A stretch of 40,898 nucleotides of DNA from Sphingomonas sp. 32-62-10 (GCA_002280555.1 NCEE01000007.1:54313-95210), one strand, 5' to 3'; counted from the stretch's first letter, positions 1-9,041 are shown. The notes: generated from the letters alone by a model not told the origin. A program made the numbers and translations.

Positions 1-250
1 TGCAGAACAAATCCTTCATACCGATCGGCACGCCCGCCAGCGGCTTGAGGACTTCGCCCGCGGCACGCGCGGCATCTGCTTCTCTAGCGGCGGCGATGGC
101 ATGATCGGGGGTTTCAACCAGGAATGCATTGAGCGGCTTAGCTTTGCTCACCTGAACGATGAACGCATCAGCGACTTCGCGCGCCGAGAAACTGCCGTTG
201 CGCACGCCATCGCGAATGGCGGCAACGCCGAGATCGGTGAGGACGGTCAT
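1..250 (-). CDS. gatA: Asp-tRNA(Asn)/Glu-tRNA(Gln) amidotransferase subunit A (N-terminal part)
   Basis: GatA is the amidase subunit of the GatCAB complex, which converts Glu-tRNA(Gln) and Asp-tRNA(Asn) to the amidated forms in bacteria lacking GlnRS or AsnRS. Only the first 83 codons are present; the gene runs off the left edge of the window. Visible are the amidase N-terminal helices and the segment LAGVPIGMKDLFC, which contains the catalytic cis-Ser/Lys-region lysine (KD) of the amidase signature family. The ATG overlaps the gatC stop by one base (TAATG), the usual translational coupling for this pair. The gatC-gatA order on the minus strand supports the call. Confidence 0.95.
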   Translation of the reverse strand, partial: MTVLTDLGVAAIRDGVRNGSFSAREVADAFIVQVSKAKPLNAFLVETPDHAIAAAREADAARAAGEVLKPLAGVPIGMKDLFC

Positions 251-552
251 TATTCGATCACCTTCGGCACGGTGAAAAAGCCATGTTCGGCCTCCGGCGC
301 GTTGGCGAGCACCGCGTCGCGGACATTGCCGCCAGTCAGCGGATCGGCATTCACGACATCGTCGCGCAACCGCAGCGTGTTGGCGATTACCGCGGTCATC
401 GGCTCGACATCTTTCGTGTCGACCTCGCCGAGCTGCTCGATCCAGCCCATGATATTCTCAAGCTCGGGCGCAATGCGCGCGGCTTCATCTTCGGTAATCG
501 CAATGCGGGCAAGGCTCGCAATCTTGCGGACGGTGGTGATATCTACTGCCAT
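250..552 (-). CDS. gatC: Asp-tRNA(Asn)/Glu-tRNA(Gln) amidotransferase subunit C
   Basis: GatC is the small wrapping subunit that holds GatA and GatB together in the transamidosome. The 100-residue length matches the family. It begins MAVDITTVRKIASLARI, the conserved GatC opening in which the VxxIAxLARI helix packs on GatA, and ends with the typical VxxLRxDxVxxxL section followed by a hydrophobic FFTVPKVIE tail. It sits immediately upstream of gatA, with stop and start overlapping by one base, so the two are co-translated. Confidence 0.97.
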   Translation of the reverse strand: MAVDITTVRKIASLARIAITEDEAARIAPELENIMGWIEQLGEVDTKDVEPMTAVIANTLRLRDDVVNADPLTGGNVRDAVLANAPEAEHGFFTVPKVIE

Positions 553-590
553 GCAGGTGCGGCTAGCAGAGGGCGCGCTTGCCGCGCAAC

Positions 591-2360
591 CTATTCGAAC
601 GCCTCACCCACCGGAACGCCGCCGACAAACAGTTGGCGGCGCTGGACCGGCCGGATCTCGATCTGCCCGCGCCCAAACGCCGCCGCGATGCGTTTGCGCT
701 CAGCGAGCGTCATCGGGGCGGCGAGATTACGATCGACGGTTTTCCATTCGCCACCCGACAACACGATCCTGCCGATCTGGCAATTCGGCGCGGTCACCAT
801 GGGCGGCGTTCCAGATGCCTCTGGGACCTGATCGAAACAGGGTGATTGCAACGCCCAGGCCTCGGTTGCTCCCGGCGTGTACAGCAAGGTGCATTTGGCG
901 TCGATTTCACGCCCACAGGCAGCGAAACCCGGCAAAGTTTTGAGCAATGCCGGTGGAATAGGCACTGTTGTTGGCACGATTCGCAGCCGCGCAGCGATGC
1001 CCGCCAGCGCGCGATCCTGCTCGACCAATTCTCCCACGTCATAGCGATTGCCGGCCTTGGCAACCGCCGCTGCCTTGGCGGCGATCTTGGAGTCAGCCGA
1101 TGCGGTCAAGCGTTTCAGCGCCGCCTTGCCCGGTTCGCCGAAGTCAAATGCCAGGGCCCGCCAATCAAATTTGTCCGGGGTCACCTTGCCTGACGTCAAG
1201 CGCGCGACCTGATCAGCCGTGGAAATGGCATTGAAGCTGAGAATCGGGGTCGCAAGGAATAGCGCAACCGCAGCAACAGCGATTGCCAGCCGAACATTCG
1301 CAGTTCGCGCCTGATCCGCCCATGCTGATCGACCGAGCGCCAGCGCCACCAGATAAGCCGCCCCGAAAGCGGTTGCGAAGATCACGAAGGTCAGCGCCCA
1401 GAGGCGATCCGGCGTGAACCCATATTGGTCAATCCGCAGCCCGGTGGCGACGGCGGCGATTCCCGCCAGGGGAAAGGTTGCCAATGCCAGCGCCATGGCG
1501 CCAAAGCGCAACAACGGGTTGGCGGCACCATCTTTGTCGTCGGCGCCGATCACGGCATTGGCGAGGATCAATGCGCCGACAACGCAGGTGAGGAGGATCG
1601 GCGTGGTCGATTTGGTCGCCTCCCACAGGGCATCGAGCCCGGTAAAGGGCAGCGCAAGCAGGAACAGCAACAACCCCGCGCCCAAAACCGGTGCCAGCAC
1701 GCTCAATACGGACGTCACGACCGTCTGCAACAACCGCAAGATCCGGTCCCGCTCGCGAAACAGCCCCACCGCGGCACCGAAGGAGGCCCCCAGTAACAGC
1801 GCAACGAACCACTCCTTCGCGAGCAGTTTTTCAAGGAAATCGATCTTGATCAGGTTGAACAATGCGGCGAGCAGCCAGCTCATCACCCACACAACGGCCA
1901 CGAAGGACCAGGCGGCGAACCACAGCACCACATTGGTTAGGGCATGGCCATAAAGATCGGCATAGGGCAGTGCAAAGCGCCCCTCATCGCGCATGGTCTG
2001 AAACAGGGGGGCGGCGATCGCGATGGCGAGGAACAGGCAGGCCAGCCGCCAATTCCAGAAATCGGGCGATCCGCCCGGCAGGCCCTGCCAATAGACGATC
2101 ATTCCCGCCGCCGCGCCGATCACCAGGCTGAACGCCACCGCCCAGGTCAGCCGCAGCCGTTGCGCCACAAAGCCAAAACCAATCGCGGCCGTACCGATCG
2201 CAATCGCAAGCGCCAGCCGATCGACCGGCGGTTCCAGTGGTTTGCCGAGCAATTGCTGGATTGCCAACGCTGCCGCCGCACCGATCCCCGCCAAAAGCAC
2301 CGGCCGCAGCGGCCAATCGCCATCGGCACGGGCATCCTGATGGTGCATCTGCTCGTTCAT
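591..2360 (-). CDS. DUF4153 domain-containing integral membrane protein
   Basis: This is a 589-residue polytopic inner-membrane protein matching the DUF4153 family, whose biochemical role is unknown. About eleven hydrophobic segments fill residues 20 to about 385. One is an unusually tryptophan-rich helix (VVLWFAAWSFVAVVWVM) typical of the family. The last 200 residues are soluble and probably periplasmic. It lies 38 bases upstream of gatC on the same strand, so readthrough is possible but no functional link is evident. The ATG at 2360 gives the full family length. The family assignment is from recognisable sequence style; no function is inferred. Confidence 0.8.
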   Translation of the reverse strand: MNEQMHHQDARADGDWPLRPVLLAGIGAAAALAIQQLLGKPLEPPVDRLALAIAIGTAAIGFGFVAQRLRLTWAVAFSLVIGAAAGMIVYWQGLPGGSPDFWNWRLACLFLAIAIAAPLFQTMRDEGRFALPYADLYGHALTNVVLWFAAWSFVAVVWVMSWLLAALFNLIKIDFLEKLLAKEWFVALLLGASFGAAVGLFRERDRILRLLQTVVTSVLSVLAPVLGAGLLLFLLALPFTGLDALWEATKSTTPILLTCVVGALILANAVIGADDKDGAANPLLRFGAMALALATFPLAGIAAVATGLRIDQYGFTPDRLWALTFVIFATAFGAAYLVALALGRSAWADQARTANVRLAIAVAAVALFLATPILSFNAISTADQVARLTSGKVTPDKFDWRALAFDFGEPGKAALKRLTASADSKIAAKAAAVAKAGNRYDVGELVEQDRALAGIAARLRIVPTTVPIPPALLKTLPGFAACGREIDAKCTLLYTPGATEAWALQSPCFDQVPEASGTPPMVTAPNCQIGRIVLSGGEWKTVDRNLAAPMTLAERKRIAAAFGRGQIEIRPVQRRQLFVGGVPVGEAFE

Positions 2361-2484
2361 CGGCGTCCTCCACGGTCAATCATCGCGGTATAGCCCAAGG
2401 GGCAATTGCAGGCGAACCATTCATCGGGCAGGGACGGCGCGTTGCGGTGGCTGCCCTTCCCCGCTTTTTTCCGGAGTGCGCCGC

Positions 2485-3594
2485 GTGGCCCGCAAATTTC
2501 TGTACGCCTTTGCTGTCCTGATCTTTCTGGTGATCGCCGCCGCGCTGACATTTCGGCTGTACGGCGATCAGCTGATGCGGATCGCGCTGGTGCCGTCCGC
2601 TGCGTTCGAGGCCTTGCCCGGCGTTGGTGCGCGCGACTATGCCAAGCCCGGCATGTGGCTCGCCCGGCCCGACAAGCCCGGCAACCCCGCGCTTTGGACG
2701 CCGCCAGGCTACAAGTCCGCCGCCAAGCCCCGCGCGGCGATGTTTTACATCCACCCGACATCTTATCTGGAGCGCGCACGGTGGAATGCGCCGCTTGATG
2801 ACAAAATCGCCAATGACCGCGCCGCGCTGTTCCTGCGCGGTCAGGCAACGGCGTTCAACGATAGCGCCGCCATTTGGGCGCCGCGATACCGCCAGGCGAC
2901 CTTTGGCGCGTTTCTGACCGGCCAGAAGGAAGCGCAACTGGCGCTTGGCCTGGCCTATGGCGACGTGGCAGCGGCTTTCGATTCGTTCCTGACGCAGATC
3001 GACCCCGATCAGCCAATCATCCTTGCCGGGCACAGCCAGGGTGCATTGCACCTGATGCGGCTGCTGCGCGAGCGCGTCGCAGGAAAGCCGCTCGCCAAGC
3101 GGATCGTGGCGGCCTGGGTGATCGGCTGGCCAATCTCACGCTCCGCTGATCTCCCTACGCTTGGCTTGCCCGAATGTCGGACGGCGGATCAGGCAGGGTG
3201 CATCCTGTCATGGCAGAGCTTTGCCGAGCCTGCTGACCCGACCCTGATCGTCGATAGCTATAACGCGTCCACCGGGATGAGCGGTAAACCCCGTAAGGGC
3301 ACCGCCATGCTGTGCACCAATCCGATCACCGGCACGCCGAACGCGACTGCACCGGCCAGCGCCAATCTGGGCACCCTCGTCCCGTCAAAAGATATGGGAA
3401 CTGCGACGATTGTTGCGGGCGGATTACCGGCGCGGTGCGATCCGCGCGGTTTCCTGTTGATCGGGCCGCCGCCTGCGCAGATCGACAAATATGTGCTGCC
3501 TGGGAATAACTATCACGTGTTCGATTACAGCCTGTTCTGGGCCAATGTCCGCGCCGATGCCGCGCGGCGGCTGGCGGCGTTCGAGGCGCGATGA
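2485..3594 (+). CDS. DUF3089 domain-containing lipase-like alpha/beta hydrolase
   Basis: This is a 369-residue alpha/beta-hydrolase-fold protein of the DUF3089 family, a lipase-like group of unknown substrate. An N-terminal hydrophobic segment (residues about 5 to 25) acts as signal anchor, so it is probably periplasmic or membrane-tethered. The FYIHPTSYLE motif and the nucleophile elbow GHSQG (Ser) are conserved family features. A late NNYHVFDYSLFW segment likely holds the catalytic His. A GTG at 2476 overlaps the GGAG Shine-Dalgarno sequence at 2473-2476, so the in-frame GTG at 2485, eight bases downstream of it, is chosen. The stop overlaps the ruvX ATG by four bases (ATGA), indicating a two-gene operon. 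Confidence 0.85.
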   Translation: MARKFLYAFAVLIFLVIAAALTFRLYGDQLMRIALVPSAAFEALPGVGARDYAKPGMWLARPDKPGNPALWTPPGYKSAAKPRAAMFYIHPTSYLERARWNAPLDDKIANDRAALFLRGQATAFNDSAAIWAPRYRQATFGAFLTGQKEAQLALGLAYGDVAAAFDSFLTQIDPDQPIILAGHSQGALHLMRLLRERVAGKPLAKRIVAAWVIGWPISRSADLPTLGLPECRTADQAGCILSWQSFAEPADPTLIVDSYNASTGMSGKPRKGTAMLCTNPITGTPNATAPASANLGTLVPSKDMGTATIVAGGLPARCDPRGFLLIGPPPAQIDKYVLPGNNYHVFDYSLFWANVRADAARRLAAFEAR

Positions 3595-4052
3595 TCACGA
3601 CTGCCGCTGCGGATTTTCGCGCGGTCTTGCCGCAAGGCGGGCGGCTAATTGGGCTCGATGTCGGCACCAAGACCATCGGCACGGCGCTTGCCGATGCGGG
3701 GTGGAGCTTCGCCTCCCCCGCCATCTTGATTCGTCGTACGAAGTTTACCGTTGATAAGGCTGCGATTACCCAGCTTATCGCACAACAAACGGTAGTCGGC
3801 ATCGTCATCGGCCTGCCGCTGAACCTCGACGGGACCGATAGCCCGCGCACCCAATCGACCCGCGCCTTTGCCCGCAATATGGACGATCTGGGCCTGCCGA
3901 TCCTGCTCTGGGATGAACGCTGGTCCACTCAGGCGGTTGAGCGCCAGATGATCGCCGAGGACATCAGCCGCGCCAAACGCGCCGAACGCATCGACAAGAT
4001 CGCCGCGAGTTACATCCTGCAAGGCGCCATCGATGCGCTGATGATGGGGTGA
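3591..4052 (+). CDS. ruvX: Putative pre-16S rRNA nuclease / Holliday junction resolvase-like RuvX (YqgF)
   Basis: YqgF/RuvX is an RNase H-fold nuclease implicated in 16S rRNA 5'-end maturation. The 153-residue length is typical. The first acidic motif is GLDVGTKTIGTAL, the GLPLNLDGT strand is present, the WDERWST motif carries the second acidic residue, and the C-terminal helix contains the third acidic position (KRAERIDKIAASYILQ). The start codon overlaps the stop of the DUF3089 gene by four bases. A REP-like hairpin pair follows and may shield the transcript's 3' end. Confidence 0.95.
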   Translation: MITTAAADFRAVLPQGGRLIGLDVGTKTIGTALADAGWSFASPAILIRRTKFTVDKAAITQLIAQQTVVGIVIGLPLNLDGTDSPRTQSTRAFARNMDDLGLPILLWDERWSTQAVERQMIAEDISRAKRAERIDKIAASYILQGAIDALMMG

Positions 4053-4096
4053 TAATGCGGTCGTCACCGGGAATTGGGGCCGGTTTCAACGTTATT

Positions 4097-4186
4097 CGTC
4101 ATGCTGAACTTGTTTCAGCATCCACCGAGCCGCATTGACGACCAGTCGTGCGGCGAGGTGGACCCTGAAACAAGTTCAGGGTGACG
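4097..4186. repeat. Pair of REP-like palindromes in inverted orientation
   Basis: Two 28-base arms (4097-4124 and 4159-4186) are near-perfect reverse complements of each other. Each also folds on its own: ATGCTGAA/TTCAGCAT with loop CTTGT on the left (4101-4121), ACCCTGAA/TTCAGGGT with loop ACAAG on the right (4162-4182). Where the arms differ, the change is compensated within each arm, keeping both 8-bp stems. The arrangement resembles the intergenic REP/BIME elements scattered in sphingomonad genomes. It lies just after the ruvX stop and before the convergent GH130 gene, so it may serve as a bidirectional 3'-end barrier. Confidence 0.8.
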
Positions 4187-4215
4187 GCAGGAACAGGAAT
4201 CAAGCCTGGAAACAA

Positions 4216-5213
4216 TCAGCTTAGGTTAGTTTTGTCGATCGCGGTGATCCGGCACGCCAAGTCGCCCTCGCCGCTCGCCACGATCCAGCGATCCCCGCCA
4301 TCGACGATGCCGGTCGTGAAGACGATATCGCGCAGATACATCAGATCTTCGATCGGATCGGTCAGCGCCGGGGCCGCCTCTAGCAGCAGCTCGGCGCCCG
4401 TCGCGATCACCCTCGCGGGGTCCGCCGCGTCAAGCAGCGACCAGTAGGTGCGGTAGATGCCGACCCCGCCAGCCGGTTCCACACCGTGCCACAGACTTAG
4501 CCAGCCGTCCGGCGTCAGGATGGGCGGCGCGCCACCGCCGATGCGCGTGATGCCCGGCACAGGCGCGCTGAGCGGGCGGATGCCCGGCACCGGATGCGGC
4601 CGCCAGTGGAGCGCATCGGGAGAGGTTGCGAGATTGATCGAGGGGCCCGCGCGCCACGGGCTGCCCGGCGGATAGGCGAAGTACAGGTCGCCCAGCGGCC
4701 GGGTCTGCGCCCAATATTGCCCGCCGATCAGCCCCTGAAAGATCAGCATGTCCTTGTTCTGGTGATCGAGCACTATCCCCTCGAGCCGCCAGTCGAACCC
4801 GTTGTCGGACGTGTAGAGGATCGTCGAGTGGCGCTCCGGGCTGACGGCACAGGCGGTCATCCAATATCGATCTCCGATCTGACTGATCCGGGCATCCTCG
4901 ATCCCGTAGCACTGGTAATCAGCCATCGGCGCGATTACCCGATCATAATGGGCCGCGACGATTGCCGTGCCATCTGCCGTCAGTTCGACAGGCAACAGCC
5001 AAGACAGCGATGTAAGCCCCAGCACCTTCCAGCCCTGCCCCCGCACGGCAAAGGTGCGTGGATCGCTGGTGTCGACCAGATCGAGCGGCCAGGCATCGAT
5101 GTGGTAGGTACCTTCGGCCCAGCGGATCGCATGAATATGACCGTCCTGGACAGGCGTGCGGAGCGCTTCTCGATATCGTTCGGCGTAAAAATCAGCGCAT
5201 CGGCCAGAATCAT
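4216..5213 (-). pseudogene. GH130-like glycosidase/phosphorylase, N-terminal frame break
   Basis: The body resembles family GH130 (beta-mannoside phosphorylases and related glycosidases): YGIEDARIS carries the likely catalytic Asp, and NKDMLIF, TRPLGD, SINLATSPDALHW and GGGAPPILTPDGWLSLWHGV line the five-bladed propeller cleft. The reading frame changes near the N-terminus. An ATG at 5213 with a good AAGGA ribosome site reads MILADALIFTPNDI, then at about 5169-5172 the body frame (EALRTPVQDGHIHAIRW) takes over. The first propeller blade with the family's NP motif seems missing. A GTG at 5238 opens the body frame without interruption but gives an unlikely first 23 residues. Real decay or a sequence error are both possible; GH130 is likely, the deletion is inferred. 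Confidence 0.62.
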
Positions 5214-5262
5214 TGTCGTCCTTCGGGCGACCAATCACCCATCGCGCCAGCAGCTAGACCGA

Positions 5263-6153
5263 TCACGCAGCGACAGGTTCCCTCGCCACGCGGGCAAGCA
5301 GCGCATTTATTGCCTCCATCGCCTCCGGCTCTTCGAGCGTCGGCGCATGCCCAACATCTGGCACGGTCACCAAGTCACTGCCCTCGATTGCCGACACCAT
5401 TCGCGTTGCCACGGGTTCGGACAGGATATCGGACAATCCACCGCGCACCACCAGCAATGGCACGCCCGCCAGCCGGTCGAGCGCACGCCACATATCCGGC
5501 CCCGCCTCATTGCCCGGCAACCGGAATGGTTCGGCGATTTTCATGTCGTAATCGAGCACGATCCGCCCCGATGCGTTCAACCGGTACAGCCGCTTGGCCA
5601 TCGTCAGCCACTCGCTGATCCCATATCGCGGATAGGCATCGGCATTGCTTTCGGCGACGGCACGCGCGGCGTGCATCCAGGTCGGCCAGGTATGGCTCTT
5701 ACCGACATAGGATCGGATACGGGCAAGCCCCGCCGGGTCGATATCGGGCCCCACATCATTCAGCACTGCGCCAGCCAGCGATTCCCGCGCCGCTCCTGCG
5801 AGCAGCATCGTGACGATTCCACCCAGCGACGTGCCGATCGCGACATAGCGCGTGCAGCCAATCTCCCCCAGCAGCTTTTCGACATCCTGCACGTAAACGA
5901 GCGGGACATAGCTCATCGGATCCTTGGCATAGCCGCTCTCGCCACGACCGCGCAGGTTAACGACCAGCACACGCCACTCGGCGGAAAGCAGCTCCGCCAG
6001 CACATCGAAATCGCGGGCGTTGCGCGTCAGCCCCGGCAGGCAGATGATCGGCGGGCGACCTTCGGCTGCACTAGGATCGCGCGGCGCATAATCGCGCGCA
6101 TGGAGACGAATCCCGTCATTCGACCACCAATATCGATTTTCATATGCAGCCAT
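5263..6153 (-). CDS. Alpha/beta hydrolase
   Basis: This is a cytoplasmic 296-residue alpha/beta-hydrolase-fold protein of unspecified substrate. The oxyanion-hole region is CLPGLTRNARDFD, the conserved LRGRGESG follows, the nucleophile elbow is GTSLGG (Ser), and the catalytic His lies in VPDVGHAPTLEEPEA. The start is placed at the ATG at 6153 (MAAYENRYW), because residues upstream of it in the same frame are not family-like and run into the divergent selO promoter region. It is divergent from selO with only 37 bases between the two start codons, so the promoters must overlap. The closest familiar relatives are haloalkane dehalogenase/esterase-like hydrolases of proteobacteria. Confidence 0.88.
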   Translation of the reverse strand: MAAYENRYWWSNDGIRLHARDYAPRDPSAAEGRPPIICLPGLTRNARDFDVLAELLSAEWRVLVVNLRGRGESGYAKDPMSYVPLVYVQDVEKLLGEIGCTRYVAIGTSLGGIVTMLLAGAARESLAGAVLNDVGPDIDPAGLARIRSYVGKSHTWPTWMHAARAVAESNADAYPRYGISEWLTMAKRLYRLNASGRIVLDYDMKIAEPFRLPGNEAGPDMWRALDRLAGVPLLVVRGGLSDILSEPVATRMVSAIEGSDLVTVPDVGHAPTLEEPEAMEAINALLARVAREPVAA

Positions 6154-6190
6154 GGTTGCGTCCTTGCACGCCTGCCCTCCATATCGCGGC

Positions 6191-7567
6191 ATGACCGCCA
6201 ACCCGCAACCCGCTCCGTTCCGTCCCGCGACGACGATCCTCGAATTGGGCGATTCGTTTTACGACGCCGTCGAGTCGGCACCCTTTCCGCAAGCGATCCT
6301 GCGGTTTCGCAACGATCGCGCCGCCGCGAGCATCGGCCTGGACGGGCTGGACGATGCGTCCTGGGTCCAGCATTTCGCCCGCTTCGTCCCCCTGCCCGAC
6401 AGCCTGCCGCAGCCGTTGGCGTTGCGGTACCACGGGCATCAATTCCGCGTGTACAACCCCGAAATCGGCGATGGCCGCGGTTTTCTGTTCGCCCAGATGT
6501 ATGATGATCGCGGTCGACTGATGGATCTGGGCACCAAGGGATCAGGGCGCACGCCATGGAGCCGTTTTGGCGATGGTCGGTTGACGCTGAAAGGCGGCGT
6601 GCGGGAAATACTGGCAACCGAGATGCTTGAGGCGCTAGGCGTCAATACGTCACGCACCTTATCGTTGATCGAAACCGGCGAAGCGCTGGAGCGCAATGAC
6701 GAGCCGTCGCCGACGCGCGGCGCGGTGATGGTGCGGCTGAACCACGGCCATATCCGCATCGGTACGTTCCAGCGGCTCGCCCATCTGCGCGATGAAGACG
6801 GGCTGCGCACCCTCACCGACTATGTCCTACGGCATTATTTCGGCGATCCCGGCGGTCTGGACGGTCCGGTGCGGCTGCTCGATCATGTCGTGCGCGGCAC
6901 GGCGACCTTGTCGGCGCAGTTTATGGCGGCCGGCTTTGTCCATGGCGTGCTTAACAGCGATAACATCAACGTAACCGGCGAAAGCTTTGATTATGGGCCG
7001 TGGCGGTTCAATCCGACCTGGGCGCCCGATTTCACCGCCGCCTATTTCGATCACGCCGGGCTCTATGCGTTCGGCCGCCAGCCTGAAGCGATTCACTGGG
7101 ACGTCATGCAACTCGCCGTGTCGCTGCGGCTGATTTCCCCCGCCGAACCGCTGATCGCGGTGCTCGACAGCTTTGGCGACCATTACCAGCCTGCCGTCAC
7201 CGATGCGATTTTGTGGCGGCTTGGCGTGAGGCCGCGCAACCAATCGGAGGATCGCGCGCTGATTCAGGCCATCGAGCCCGCGCTTCGAGGCTCCGACACG
7301 TCGATCGACCGCTTTTTTCAGGCAAGCTTCGGTGGTGCGATCCCGACCCATTTCGGTGCCGAATTCGACGAAGCCCGCGCATTGCTCGCCCCCTATGTCG
7401 CCCGGAAGGCGCGCGATCACGCTTATTGGCAAGCTGATGCCCCCTGTTCGATGCTGATCGATGAGGTCGAATCGATCTGGGCCGATATCGCCGAGCGGGA
7501 TGATTGGACGGCCCTCAACGCCAAGATACTGGCGATTCGCGATTTTGGGGCTGCACTGGGCGATTGA
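6191..7567 (+). CDS. selO: Protein adenylyltransferase SelO (YdiU/UPF0061)
   Basis: SelO is a pseudokinase-fold enzyme that transfers AMP to protein hydroxyl side chains and takes part in the redox stress response. The 458 residues are close to the short bacterial form, which lacks the C-terminal selenocysteine of animal homologues. Clear motifs are RYHGHQF, the LDLGTKGSGRTPWSR-type nucleotide loop (here DLGTKGSGRTPWSR), GGVREILATEMLEALGV, and the catalytic HGVLNSDNINVTGESFDYGP. An in-frame ATG at 6152 lies inside the divergent hydrolase gene; the ATG at 6191 gives the normal N-terminus and is used. The gene stands alone between a divergent hydrolase and the broken astD. Confidence 0.95.
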   Translation: MTANPQPAPFRPATTILELGDSFYDAVESAPFPQAILRFRNDRAAASIGLDGLDDASWVQHFARFVPLPDSLPQPLALRYHGHQFRVYNPEIGDGRGFLFAQMYDDRGRLMDLGTKGSGRTPWSRFGDGRLTLKGGVREILATEMLEALGVNTSRTLSLIETGEALERNDEPSPTRGAVMVRLNHGHIRIGTFQRLAHLRDEDGLRTLTDYVLRHYFGDPGGLDGPVRLLDHVVRGTATLSAQFMAAGFVHGVLNSDNINVTGESFDYGPWRFNPTWAPDFTAAYFDHAGLYAFGRQPEAIHWDVMQLAVSLRLISPAEPLIAVLDSFGDHYQPAVTDAILWRLGVRPRNQSEDRALIQAIEPALRGSDTSIDRFFQASFGGAIPTHFGAEFDEARALLAPYVARKARDHAYWQADAPCSMLIDEVESIWADIAERDDWTALNAKILAIRDFGAALGD

Positions 7568-7634
7568 TAGGGTCCGGTTGGCAATCCTGTCCAAAATGAG
7601 GCAAGAGCGCGCAACAATCGAGAAGAACAATCGC

Positions 7635-8971
7635 ATGCTTGGACAGGAAATCGTCTCCACCGAACCCGCGACAGGCGAAATACTGTGGCGACAAATGCCG
7701 GGCGATGCCGATACCGAAGTGGCAATCGCGCGCGCCAGTTGGGCAGGCTGGGCTGCACAACCACTCGCGTTCCGACTTGAGGCGCTACGCCGATTCGCCA
7801 ATGTCGTCCGCGCCAAGGCCGAACCCTTTGCGGATTTGATCGCGCGCGAAACCGGCAAACCCCTTTGGGAAGCACGGACCGAGGTCGATACCGTCGTTGC
7901 GAAGGTGAATATCTCGGCCACCGCTGATGCCGAGCGCAGCGCGCAGCGAAAGGTGGAATCCCAAGCGGGGCGACTGGCGGTGCGGCACAAGCCCCACGGG
8001 GTGCTCGCAGTGCTTGGGCCCTATCCGAAAAGACCCCGGCGACGGGCGAATTCCTGGTAAGCTGCCTGCGTGAAGGCGGCGTGCCGGAGGGCTGCATCCG
8101 GCTGCTGATCGGCGGCCCGGCGGAGGGCAAGGCACTCGCCGGGCATCCCGATATCGACGGGCTGTTGTTCACCGGATCGGCGCGCACCGGCATCGCGCTC
8201 AATCGCGCCTTTGCCGACAAGCCGGAAAAGATTCTCGCGCTCGAAATGGGCGGCAACAACCCGATCGTCGTGTGGGACAGCCCCGATCTGCAGTCCGCCG
8301 CCGTCCTGATCGTCCAGTCCGCCTTCACTAGCGCCGGGCAGCGCTGCACCGCCGCACGCCGCCTGATCGTCGACGAACGGCTGTTTCAGCCACTGATGGC
8401 GGAGCTAACCAAGCTGCTCGACCGCATGATTGTTGGCGATCCGCACGCCGATCCGCAACCGTTCATGGGCCCGGTGATCGATAACGAAGCCGCCGATCTG
8501 CTGACCGAGAGCTTCGTCACGTTGATGTCGCGCGGCGGCCGTCCGCTCCGCCATATGCAGCGCCCGCAGGAAGATCGTCCGTTCCTGACGGCCGGCATGA
8601 TCGACGTGACCGAGATGAACGATCGGCCGGATATCGAGCTGTTCGGTCCAATTCTGCAGGTGATCCGCACGGCAAGCTTCGAAGACGCGATCGTCGAGGC
8701 GAACAACACCCGCTATGGCCTCGCCGCATCGCTGGTGAGCCAGAACCCCGCGCTCTACGATCAGTTCTGGGCCAATGCACGGGCGGGCATCGTCAACTGG
8801 AACAAACCGACCAACGGCGCCTCCTCTTCCGCGCCATTCGGCGGCATTGGCTGGTCGGGCAATCACCGGCCGAGCGCTTACTACGCCGCCGATTACTGCG
8901 CCTATCCGGTGGTTTCCTCCGAAGCCGATCAGGCCCGTGCGCTGATCAACATCGGCCTGCGCGACCTTTGA
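7635..8971 (+). pseudogene. astD: Succinylglutamate-semialdehyde dehydrogenase, disrupted by an internal out-of-frame deletion
   Basis: AstD oxidises succinylglutamate semialdehyde in the arginine succinyltransferase pathway. The first part (7635 to about 8025) reads normally from MLGQEIVSTEPATGEILW to HKPHGVLAVLGPY. The second part resumes in another frame as EKTPATGEFLVSC and runs to 8971. It keeps the catalytic Glu (ALEMGGNN) and the nucleophile Cys (SAGQRCTA). Family members carry about 26 residues between GPY and the Glu, including the oxyanion-hole Asn of NFPG; here two bases remain. The net loss is about 76 bases, and adding 76 restores a 471-codon frame. AAGAAC-type purine-rich sequence precedes the ATG. 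No other ast gene lies nearby. Either a pseudogene or an assembly fault. Confidence 0.85.
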
Positions 8972-8981
8972 CAAGCTTGTC
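8970..8981 (+). promoter_or_regulatory. 12-bp palindrome with TTGACA, upstream of the sulfite-reduction operon
   Basis: GACAAGCTTGTC is a perfect palindrome. It overlaps the astD stop codon and contains most of a consensus -35 hexamer, TTGACA at 8968-8973. It lies about 60 bases before the cobA start. I could not find a matching -10 hexamer at the normal spacing, so a promoter or operator role for the cobA-cysH operon is only a suggestion. Confidence 0.25.
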
Positions 8982-9041
8982 TACCCGCCCCCCAAGCAGC
9001 GCTCGTTTGCGCGCGGACCCCTTGATCGCCATTTGGGCGAC

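Noticed and set aside
4594..6504. A 636-codon open frame on the plus strand
   Set aside because: It is antisense to the GH130 and hydrolase genes, has no family-like segments, and is a by-product of high G+C at third positions.
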